The position numbers were made by a program, and so were the translations under genes. Under the pieces are notes generated by a model that saw nothing but the letters and a program-made list of their open reading frames with translations, was not told where the DNA came from and did not search any database. From CALBPI01 sp038531945 (GTDB lineage: Bacteria > Pseudomonadota > Gammaproteobacteria > Steroidobacterales > Woeseiaceae), in contig JBCBBH010000003.1 in assembly GCA_038531945.1 (NCBI GenBank), positions 620,001-684,000 of the forward strand: a stretch of 64,000 nucleotides of DNA, read 5' to 3'. The first letter of the stretch is position 1, and every line of letters starts with the position of its first letter. Below, one piece after another: positions 41,478-48,482 of the stretch.

Positions 41478-41550
41478 CGGCTCTCTGCTGAGAAGTCTGG
41501 CTTGCCCATAACTTCTCACTCCAAAAACGACTCGAGTTAATGGCTGCTAT

Positions 41551-41610
41551 TGGCCGGATCGAGAAACCAACCTACCGTCAGCTATGCTCGCGGCTGATGA
41601 CCCAAAGCGG
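41551..41610 (+). repeat. Dispersed promoter-type repeat, copy A
   Basis: A 60-bp copy opening TGGCCGGATCGAGAAA and closing GATGACCCAAAGCGG. It carries TCGAGA (41559-41564), an 18-nt spacer and TATGCT (41583-41588). It sits 105 bp upstream of the decarboxylase start and 74 bp after the preceding stop. Confidence 0.85.
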
Positions 41611-41714
41611 ACATTGGCCAGAATCGGACGTCTAATCCGAGATACAAACAACAAGGCCACAATACTCGGCTAACATGCCTAGTCGAAACCTACTAGTAGC
41701 AATTGGAGTCAGCT

Positions 41715-43151
41715 GTGATCGAGGACGATTCTGCAGTTAGTCATTGTGCGTTGTTCCCTGATAGTGCGTCTCAAAACGAAATCGACAACGCGCTAACAAC
41801 TCGGCTAAGTGAAGCGCTAAATCGAGTAGAACGTGGAAAGGTATCGCCTACGCTTGATGTCGAGCTGTTTCGAGACGAACTGTTATCGAAGACTTTCGAT
41901 GAACCAGAGGATCTTTTCGATTTGATTGATTGGACTATCGGTCAAATGGAAGTTGGCCTTGTACAAATGACGCACCCCCGATACTTCGGTCTATTCAATC
42001 CAGCCCCAACCTTTCCTTCATTATGTGCGGACCGAGTTGCCGCTTCATTTAACCCTCAGATCTGTGTTTGGTCCCATGCACCCGTGGCAGTTGAAATTGA
42101 GAGCCACGTTATCGAACAACTTGCTAGGCGCGCGGGACTGCCGGCTGGATCTGGCGGTCACTTCACAAGCGGTGGCAGCGAGGCAAACAACACGGCGATG
42201 GTCTGCGCGCTCACGGCGGGCAATTCTATGTTTGGCGAAGAAGGCGTTCGTGCGTATCCGGGTCAGCCGTGCATCTACGTGTCCAAGGAAAGCCATCTCG
42301 CGTGGTTGAAAATAGCCCATCAATTGGGTATCGGGCGGCGAGCTGTACGACTGATCAGCACCGATGGTCACGGCCGATTGGATGCGGAGGAACTGAATAA
42401 TGCGATCGATAAAGATAACGCTGCTGGCGAAATACCGGTGATGATCGCTGCAACCGCGGGCACGACGAACGCAGGCGTTGTTGACCCGCTGCACTCATGC
42501 GCGGAAATCGCAGAAAGACACAGACTCTGGTATCACGTAGATGCCGCGTGGGGCGGTGCCCTTATATCGTCACCAAAATTCAGATCGGTTCTCGACGGCA
42601 TCGAGCGCGCTGATTCAATCACAATTGACGCGCACAAGTGGTTTGCGACAACGATGGGTGCGGGTATCTATCTAACCCGCAGGACTGCGGTGCTCAACGA
42701 CGCATTCCGAGTATCGACCGATTATATGCCGTCAAATGACACGGGTGTTGATTTGTACGTTAATTCAATACAGTGGTCACGCCGGTTCCTCAGTCTTCGT
42801 CTGTTTCTATCTCTTGGCGCAGCAGGCTGGCAGGGCTACGGCAATCACGTTGAACGCGGAATAGCATTGGTACGGAGATTAACGGATAGGCTTGAAAGCG
42901 TTGGCTGGACACTGGCGAACGACTCGCAAATGGCAGTTGCATGTCTCATACCACCTAAGAGCAGTCCTTCTGTGGAAGAAATGGTAGCCGACATAGTGTC
43001 ATCAGGGGACTCTTGGATATCAGTCACAAAGTTTGAGGGAAATTCTGTCCTGCGAGCATGCGCAACGAATGGCCGCACTACTGAGGCCGATGTTGATCGT
43101 TTGGCTGAATTGCTGATTGCCAAGGCCAAAAGGACGAGTATCGCTTCTTGA
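41715..43151 (+). CDS. PLP-dependent group II decarboxylase family protein
   Basis: A 478-residue protein with the pyridoxal-dependent decarboxylase pattern (glutamate/DOPA/cysteine-sulfinate decarboxylase family): MTHPRYFGLFNP, FTSGGSEANNTAMVCAL (PLP phosphate binding), TAGTTNAGVVDPL, WYHVDAAWGGALI (Asp contacting the PLP ring nitrogen), and the PLP lysine at about 308 in ITIDAHKWFATTMGAGIYL. GTG 41715, with GGAG 6 nt upstream, is preferred to TTG 41703. The substrate is unknown. It lies among accessory genes, preceded by dispersed repeat copy A. Confidence 0.87.
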   Translation: MIEDDSAVSHCALFPDSASQNEIDNALTTRLSEALNRVERGKVSPTLDVELFRDELLSKTFDEPEDLFDLIDWTIGQMEVGLVQMTHPRYFGLFNPAPTFPSLCADRVAASFNPQICVWSHAPVAVEIESHVIEQLARRAGLPAGSGGHFTSGGSEANNTAMVCALTAGNSMFGEEGVRAYPGQPCIYVSKESHLAWLKIAHQLGIGRRAVRLISTDGHGRLDAEELNNAIDKDNAAGEIPVMIAATAGTTNAGVVDPLHSCAEIAERHRLWYHVDAAWGGALISSPKFRSVLDGIERADSITIDAHKWFATTMGAGIYLTRRTAVLNDAFRVSTDYMPSNDTGVDLYVNSIQWSRRFLSLRLFLSLGAAGWQGYGNHVERGIALVRRLTDRLESVGWTLANDSQMAVACLIPPKSSPSVEEMVADIVSSGDSWISVTKFEGNSVLRACATNGRTTEADVDRLAELLIAKAKRTSIAS

Positions 43152-43165
43152 TCGTGTTTGACCGA

Positions 43166-43236
43166 CCGCTTTTGGCCGACTCTGGCAGCTCGCAGAATGA
43201 CTGCCATCATCAATGCTGTTGACCGATAGCGGACGT
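43166..43236 (+). repeat. Dispersed repeat, diverged copy G
   Basis: It shares the entry motif CCGCTTTTGGCCGA with the other copies and ends with GTTGACC..AGCGGACGTCG, matching the right end of copy A. The promoter-like centre is replaced by unrelated sequence. Confidence 0.5.
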
Positions 43237-43249
43237 CGATAGGTTTCCA

Positions 43250-43615
43250 ATGTTTGCTAAAGCCAAGCAACTCACTGCCTCGTTTCTCACAATGGCTATT
43301 GTGACTATTGCCGGAGTGATCCTATTTTTCCGACCCATGTCCGAAGCTGACAACACAGTTGGTGAATGGCCAGCACCGTTAGCAATGGCTGTCTATGCAG
43401 GGTTGTCGATCTGGCTAATGGACTGGGCTGCACAACGCACGAACAACTCATACTCGGCGGCATTTGTTGTTGCAGGCTCCCAGTCAATACTCATACTTGA
43501 CTTGGCGGCGCGAGGTGAACGTGGATTTCTAACGGCCTTCGCTGGAATTTTGCTGGTCGCCGTAACCTGGATCGCGGTAGCTTTCGTTCACTCTAGACTG
43601 ACTGTCAGTTCTTAA
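43250..43615 (+). CDS. Small membrane protein of unknown function
   Basis: A 121-residue protein with four hydrophobic helices (FLTMAIVTIAGVILFF; PLAMAVYAGLSIWLMDWA; SAAFVVAGSQSILILDLAA; FLTAFAGILLVAVTWIAVAFVHS). The start ATG 43250 has an AGG at 7 nt. I do not recognise the family. It lies between repeat copies G and B in the accessory patch. Confidence 0.6.
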   Translation: MFAKAKQLTASFLTMAIVTIAGVILFFRPMSEADNTVGEWPAPLAMAVYAGLSIWLMDWAAQRTNNSYSAAFVVAGSQSILILDLAARGERGFLTAFAGILLVAVTWIAVAFVHSRLTVSS

Positions 43616-43632
43616 GAGCATCTGTCCGCTTC

Positions 43633-43692
43633 TGGGCGGATCGAGAAACCGTCCTACCGTTAGCTATACTCGCGGCTGATGACCCATTGCTG
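43633..43692 (+). repeat. Dispersed promoter-type repeat, copy B
   Basis: It opens TGGGCGGATCGAGAAA and ends GATGACCCATTGC. TCGAGA (43641-43646), 18 nt, TATACT (43665-43670). It starts 18 bp after the upstream stop and lies just before the 3' end of the opposite-strand gene. Confidence 0.85.
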
Positions 43693-43701
43693 CCATAAAC
43701 A

Positions 43702-44325
43702 CTAACGTGACACCGCTTTCAAAGGGAACCAGAACTCCCCATCTGCCTTAGCTCGCCAGGTCGATTGAAGGAATCTCAGCGGTTCGGAAACAACCTTTTC
43801 GAGAAAGGCGATGTAGTCGCTTGCATACTCTTCAACGTTGTCCGGATTCGCAACGCCTTGGTAGTAGCACTCATGGTCAAAAAACAGAACCGCTTCCGAG
43901 CCTTTTCTGATCAACGATAAATCCACAACAAATCTGTCGCCGGAATCGGGGATCGCGGCGACTGGCACCAGATTCTTGTACCAATCCACGGTTTCCGTCG
44001 GCATATCCTCCGCCAATGATTCGACTAACAAGTCTCGGAATTCGGTCGTCTCGCGCTCGATCGCCTTAATCGAGTAAAGCACGAGACCAGTTTCTTTTTC
44101 GCCTGGGTTGGAGAAGAGTTCTGCCCCATTCATATGCATGAATGCGGTTTGCATGGATTGTGGAAACCATGCGGGAGTATCATCTTCGAACGCACCGATG
44201 CTCCTCTCAACAGGAAATTCGCGATCTGCGCATTCGGACTGAGAGCTTTCGCAAACAAAATACCAGCGTCGCTCAAAGAGCTTTACCAGCACGCTTTCTA
44301 GACCGGATTGCGTCAGTATTGACAA
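43702..44325 (-). CDS. SMI1/KNR4 (SUKH)-like protein
   Basis: A 207-residue acidic protein. The segment from residue 65 has the SUKH-fold pattern: FMHMNGAELFSNPGEKETGLVLYSIKAIERETTEF, then DRFVVDLSLIRKGSEAVLFFDHECYYQGVANPDNVEEYASDYIAFLEKVVSEPL. This is the fold of bacterial immunity proteins to secreted nuclease toxins, but also of non-immunity members. The start is TTG 44325, with GAGGG about 8 nt upstream; no nearby ATG exists. No toxin gene lies beside it, so a solitary or orphan immunity role is inference. Confidence 0.65.
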   Translation of the reverse strand: MSILTQSGLESVLVKLFERRWYFVCESSQSECADREFPVERSIGAFEDDTPAWFPQSMQTAFMHMNGAELFSNPGEKETGLVLYSIKAIERETTEFRDLLVESLAEDMPTETVDWYKNLVPVAAIPDSGDRFVVDLSLIRKGSEAVLFFDHECYYQGVANPDNVEEYASDYIAFLEKVVSEPLRFLQSTWRAKADGEFWFPLKAVSR

Positions 44326-44427
44326 TTTTGTTGCCCTCTATTTTGAGCCGGTGATGCGGCGTAACAGAACTCTACGCCAACCATTGTAAAAGACCGTGTT
44401 CTGTTCGACACAGACGATGACTGCTCT

Positions 44428-44487
44428 TGGCCGGATCGAGAAACAAACCGACCGTCAGCTATACTCACGGCTGTTGACTCAAAGCGG
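44428..44487 (+). repeat. Dispersed promoter-type repeat, copy C
   Basis: It opens TGGCCGGATCGAGAAA and ends GTTGACTCAAAGCGG. TCGAGA (44436-44441), 18 nt, TATACT (44460-44465). It is nearly identical to copy D and lies 40 bp upstream of ATG 44527. Confidence 0.88.
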
Positions 44488-44526
44488 TCATTGAAGATTG
44501 GAATTAGTAGTGGGGTATGAAGCTTG

Positions 44527-45114
44527 ATGAGACGATCTATACCCATTGCGTTTGCCGCAGTGCTCGGTGTGTGCTTTGTTACTCAAAGTGCCGCGCAAAT
44601 TTCGAACTATGAAACCGAAGGCAACCTTGAGTCGTTCAAACCTTTAGAATGCGTCTCTGCGGACCAAGTATCGAACATCAATACGCCCGCCGATATTTTC
44701 GCTGGATTAGCCAAGTGTCTTGAGTTGAGGGAGTACAATCTGGGCGCTTTTCTATATGGAATTGGGATGGCGTACGGAGTATTCGATTCGAGGCGAGTCA
44801 AGGATAAGACAGCCCATCAAGCAATTTCTGTCCTTCGACTCAATGTACTTGGGGGATTGAACGAGTCGGCGATTTCTGACTTTCAAGACTCAATTGATAC
44901 AGTTTTGGGTTCGGAATCAGGCCACCCACAAATTTGCGATAGCCTACGGAGAATTGGGCCACCCGCGTATCATCCGACGTATATGATCCAGCACGGTATG
45001 GGAGCATTCGGAGTCGGCGAGACTGGACTCGTGGTCAACTTTGAAGGCGATGCGGCTTGGTCAGAGATCCTAATCGAGTCATTTTCTTGTCCAAGCCGTA
45101 GCGAGCAGAAATAG
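44527..45114 (+). CDS. Secreted protein of unknown function
   Basis: A 195-residue protein starting with a signal peptide (MRRSIPIAFAAVLGVCFVTQSAAQ). The mature part has four cysteines (LECVS, AKCLE, ICDSL, SCPS), possibly two disulfides, and the segment YHPTYMIQHGMGAFG near the end. ATG 44527 is taken; TTG 44524 is also possible. I do not recognise the family. It is preceded at 44428-44487 by repeat copy C, whose TATACT is 62 bp before the start. Confidence 0.65.
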   Translation: MRRSIPIAFAAVLGVCFVTQSAAQISNYETEGNLESFKPLECVSADQVSNINTPADIFAGLAKCLELREYNLGAFLYGIGMAYGVFDSRRVKDKTAHQAISVLRLNVLGGLNESAISDFQDSIDTVLGSESGHPQICDSLRRIGPPAYHPTYMIQHGMGAFGVGETGLVVNFEGDAAWSEILIESFSCPSRSEQK

Positions 45115-45165
45115 TCATCAGTCTAGCTGGGCTAGATCATGGGCACGAGAATGAGGGGCAGCTTC

Positions 45166-45225
45166 TGGCCGGATCGAGAAACAAACCGACCGTCAGCTAT
45201 ACTCACGGCTGATGACCCAAACCAG
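45166..45225 (+). repeat. Dispersed promoter-type repeat, copy D
   Basis: It opens TGGCCGGATCGAGAAA and ends GATGACCCAAACCAG. TCGAGA (45174-45179), 18 nt, TATACT (45198-45203). It lies 51 bp after one stop and 44 bp before ATG 45270. Confidence 0.88.
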
Positions 45226-45269
45226 CCGGTCACCGCCCCCCGCAAAAACCGCTATTGAATTAATCGAGA

Positions 45270-46078
45270 ATGTCAGATCAAGATGTACTCAATTTAGTCC
45301 AGCCCGAAATAGGTGGCGGGAGAATCCCGAAAGAGAAAATTGACGAGATCGCTTCCAGTTCACTTAGAAGACTGAAGGTTAGCGGTCTGCGTCAAGACAC
45401 ATTCGACTACCTAGTTGATACCTACGGCGATCGCTTCAAAGAGATTGATTTCTTGAAGTGTCCGCACGTAGAAGACCTGTCTAGCCTCTCTCAATTAGAG
45501 TCGATTGAGTCAATTACGTTTTATTGGAATCAATCGGCTAGCACCCTTTGGGATATGTCGGCAAATAGGCGCCTCAAAAAACTATCTTTTCTTGATTTTG
45601 AAAAGCTGCGGAAAATCGACGACCTAGCGACCGCTAGCGCCGTAGAAGACATCCACTTTGGAACCGCGGTCTGGCCGAAGATGGTCGTTGAGTCCCTGCG
45701 GCCGCTCAGCGCGGTCTCGACTCTAAAAAAATACATTTCTACCCTAAGAAAATCGCCGATTGTTGTGTTGAACCACTAACGCAGATTCCGAACCTCACAG
45801 AATTAGGATTTCCGACAAACCTGTTTTCGACCGAACAAGTCGCTTGGTTGACGGCGCGCCTTCGTGGACGCGTCCGATCCACGGTACTGTGCGCTGTTCG
45901 AAAAATCGACCGTCCCCTGCTTCGCAAGGGAAAGCGTTTGGATTCGTTGATAATTGGCAAACGGAAGCCGATGCTGGATTCAGAGTTGGACTCGGGCAGA
46001 ATTCAAAGATACATCGATAAGTTCAACGAATTGACGGAGCATTACGCCAACACCGCTGACGCTAGCGAGCCAGTTTGA
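45270..46078 (+). pseudogene. Leucine-rich-repeat-like protein, frameshifted at a poly-A tract
   Basis: The frame from ATG 45270 reads LRR-like repeats (LSQLESIESITF, RRLKKLSFLDFEKLRKIDDL, VESLRPLSAVSTLKK) and then stops at 45779. From the A7 tract at 45725-45731 the -1 frame continues the repeat pattern as KKIHFYPKKIADCCVEPLTQIPNLTELGFPTNLF and on through VAWLTARLRG to TGA 46076-46078. One missing A would join the two into about 269 residues. So this is either a broken gene, a sequencing error in the homopolymer, or slippage-based decoding. LRR proteins of this small type have no assigned role. Confidence 0.7.
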
Positions 46079-46215
46079 ATGTTCGTTTGAATGGAAGTAG
46101 CCACCAATTTCTGCGGACTTTGAATGGCCCGAGTCGATTGCTTGCTAACCTTTTTGTCTATGATCCATAGCGAACTTTCTCCCGAACGCACCAGAACTGG
46201 AGTTGCTGCGAACCT

Positions 46216-46524
46216 ATGAGCCTCTCCTGGCAAACCTATGCTCCGCCAGACGGCGATAGCTACCGTCAGATATTGGTATCGCCCAAATCGAGCAAGCTCC
46301 GATTCTATTGGACTGCGCTAAAGCTTCAGTTCGGCCTAAAAGGAGTTTGGAAAGAGCGTGTAGGCGAGACGGATACCATCTACTGGGATCTACGTGTCGG
46401 TGATGCGACGATTACGCTCCACCTTGAGCATTTTCTCGGGATAACGGTTTTCCCGACTGAAGGAGCAAAAGCATCGGACGCATCTGTGGAGTTGCTAGCT
46501 CAAGCATATGCTGTGTTCGAATAG
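46216..46524 (+). CDS. Small hypothetical protein
   Basis: A 102-residue soluble protein (MSLSWQTYAPPDGDSYRQIL ... KLRFYWTALKLQFGLKG ... DTIYWDLRVGDATITLHLEHFLGITVFP). Predicted mixed alpha-beta composition, no signal or membrane helix. I do not recognise it. The ribosome site is weak, and it is followed by a partial repeat (copy E, 46547-46563). The base composition fits the accessory patch. Confidence 0.5.
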   Translation: MSLSWQTYAPPDGDSYRQILVSPKSSKLRFYWTALKLQFGLKGVWKERVGETDTIYWDLRVGDATITLHLEHFLGITVFPTEGAKASDASVELLAQAYAVFE

Positions 46525-46546
46525 CAAGCCCTGGGTTTCTTGGAGG

Positions 46547-46563
46547 GTCTGCTCCTGGCCGAC
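46547..46563 (+). repeat. Dispersed repeat, partial copy E
   Basis: Only the entry motif GTCTGCTCCTGGCCGAC is kept; the promoter-like half is lost. It starts 22 bp after the upstream stop codon, the same position relative to the gene as copies B and D. Confidence 0.45.
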
Positions 46564-46674
46564 TCCCGACTGTGAGGATAAGTTGAAACTTGCCGACTGC
46601 GGACGGAAGAAGCTGACGTTCAAAGCACGACCAGGTGAGACACTCAAAACAAGCTCAAATACCAACTACTACAA

Positions 46675-47043
46675 CTAGCACTGATCGGTGCCAGCGCGTG
46701 GATGTTCGAAGGTGTCAACATCATCCTCGCCTTCTCGCGGCGTCAGACAGGCGAAATCTTTTTCGACCAAGATTCGGGGTTCCGTGGCTTGAGGTTCAGC
46801 TAATGCAACGCGATCGCCGGCGCCCCATTGCTTGAGGTCTTCGGCGGGTGCAAGCACGGTGAGTCGGTGCTCGTCGAGGCGAACTTGTACGCCGTCCACG
46901 GCTCCTGGACCCAACGCGTACTCGAATTTGTTGTTTGCCGAAATTCGAGTGGTTTCGATCACAGTCTCGCCCGCCGCGACCCGAGCGACCTCACTTCGGG
47001 TCAAGCGCAATCGTATGGTGTTGCCTAGCAGTCGGAGCTTCAT
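46675..47043 (-). CDS. Conserved hypothetical protein (DUF7009-like)
   Basis: A 122-residue protein beginning MKLRLLGNTIRLRLTRSEVARVAAGETVIETTRI and ending ILVEKDFACLTPREGEDDVDTFEHPRAGTDQC. The LGN(S/T)IRLRL(T/S)xxEV start and the KDFxCLxPRxGEDxxDTFxxP end are the recognisable signature of a widespread conserved family (DUF7009) with no known function. Start ATG 47043 is used; an in-frame ATG 27 bp upstream would add nine poorly conserved residues. The gene marks the end of the accessory patch. Confidence 0.75.
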   Translation of the reverse strand: MKLRLLGNTIRLRLTRSEVARVAAGETVIETTRISANNKFEYALGPGAVDGVQVRLDEHRLTVLAPAEDLKQWGAGDRVALAEPQATEPRILVEKDFACLTPREGEDDVDTFEHPRAGTDQC

Positions 47044-47167
47044 ATCTCGTTCGAGGGCGCATTCTCGCAAAGAGCTGATAGGCGATTAGTCTGGCAAGCC
47101 GTCGCGAGCTGCGCAAATTGGTGAACCTGTCGACGATTTACGACGGTGAATCTGGCTAAATATCAGC

Positions 47168-47956
47168 ATGTTCAAGCAAATCCGAATTCTGGTGCTTCTT
47201 GCAATCTTGCTGTTCGTTGCGCTGAATGCGTGGCTGACTCAGCTAAGAAGTACTGACTGGAACAACAGTCTGTGGGTTCGGGTGTATCCAATCAACGCAG
47301 ACGATCACGCCAATACCGATCGCTATATCGATTCGCTGACCGAGCGTTCATTCAGCGACGTCGAGAGTTTCTTGCAGCGAGAGGTGCAGCGATACGGCGT
47401 CCCGCTCGAGCAGCCGGTGCGTGTTGAACTCGGTCCCGAACTCGACGAACAGCCGCCGCGCATGGCTGAGACACCGAATATGCTCGATGTCATGTGGTGG
47501 TCATTGAAGATGCGCTGGTGGGTTGGAGATGTCACCGATGGGAAGGAGCCGATCGAACCGGACGTGCGCATTTTCGTGCGTTACCACAATCCGGATGATT
47601 TCTTGTTGCTCGAAGACTCCGTCGGCGTGCGCAAAGGGATGTACGGGATCGTGAACGCCTACGCATCGCGTCAATATCGTGGATCCAACAACGTTATTCT
47701 TGCTCATGAGTTTCTGCATACGATCGGCGCGTCGGACAAGTATGATCCCGCGAGCAGTCAACCGCTGGACCCGATCGGACTGGGTGAGCCTGGGCGCGTG
47801 CCGCGCTACCCGCAGCGCTATGCAGAAATCATGGGTGGACGAATCGCAGTCTCTCGCACAGCCGCCACAGTGCCTGAAAGTTTGCAGCAGGTGCTCATCG
47901 GTCCGGAGACTGCATTGGAAATCAAGTTGATCGACTCCTTGGAGGCTTGGAGATGA
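47168..47956 (+). CDS. Membrane-anchored zinc metallopeptidase-like protein
   Basis: A 262-residue protein with an N-terminal hydrophobic helix (MFKQIRILVLLAILLFVALNAWLTQ) acting as anchor or uncleaved signal. The motif LAHEFLHTIGASDKYD supplies HExxH followed by D/Y, as in gluzincin/metzincin-like zinc sites. The rest is periplasmic and not recognised. It is coupled by a 4-bp overlap (ATGA) to a tiny membrane protein, suggesting a two-component unit. Confidence 0.7.
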   Translation: MFKQIRILVLLAILLFVALNAWLTQLRSTDWNNSLWVRVYPINADDHANTDRYIDSLTERSFSDVESFLQREVQRYGVPLEQPVRVELGPELDEQPPRMAETPNMLDVMWWSLKMRWWVGDVTDGKEPIEPDVRIFVRYHNPDDFLLLEDSVGVRKGMYGIVNAYASRQYRGSNNVILAHEFLHTIGASDKYDPASSQPLDPIGLGEPGRVPRYPQRYAEIMGGRIAVSRTAATVPESLQQVLIGPETALEIKLIDSLEAWR

Positions 47957-48204
47957 GTCCGTTCAACGATTTGCAAAAGTTGTTTTTCGTGATTCTCAGC
48001 GTGATTTTGATTTGGTTGCTCGTCAATGGATGGCGACGTCAGATCGTTTGGGTCAAGGGAGTGCGAGATGTTCGTTCCAGTAACCCGAGAGACTGGGCAT
48101 CGCAGGTGTCACGCATTGACAACCCGCAGGCATATTGGGCCGCGATGGGTTTCTACGCCCTCGGCTTGTTGTTTGCGGTCAGCTGTATGCTCATTTTTTG
48201 GTAA
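47953..48204 (+). CDS. Small two-helix membrane protein
   Basis: An 83-residue protein with helices at the N-terminus (LFFVILSVILIWLLVNGW) and C-terminus (WAAMGFYALGLLFAVSCMLIFW), the middle being charged. ATG 47953 sits in the ATGA overlap with the metallopeptidase gene and has GGAGG 9 nt upstream; a TTG at 47947 is less likely. I do not recognise the family. Function with the peptidase is inference. Confidence 0.65.
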   Translation: MSPFNDLQKLFFVILSVILIWLLVNGWRRQIVWVKGVRDVRSSNPRDWASQVSRIDNPQAYWAAMGFYALGLLFAVSCMLIFW

Positions 48205-48482
48205 ATCGGCATCCGGCGTCGTATGCAACGAATGGTAACGGTGGGCACCCTCGCTTGCGACGTGACATAAGGTCGACTGTCGATCCGACGTCAGGGTGCA
48301 GGTTTTCGACGGGGATATCCGGGGCGCCTTTGTGACTCTTAGACGGGCTGCTCAGTCAAATTCGTGTCGGTATTGAATTTAGGTACGGTGTTTCTTGTGA
48401 ACCGATGCGTGATTTCAAACACTTAGCTTGAAATCTTCGCGAACCATGAGATCATGAGGACCACAACGCTACGGGGCATCGG

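Noticed and set aside
41478..45269. The dispersed repeats as integron attC sites
   Set aside because: attC sites need RYYYAAC and GTTRRRY ends with matching internal arms. I could not find these at the repeat boundaries, and no integron integrase is in the window. The promoter-like core also differs from attC design.
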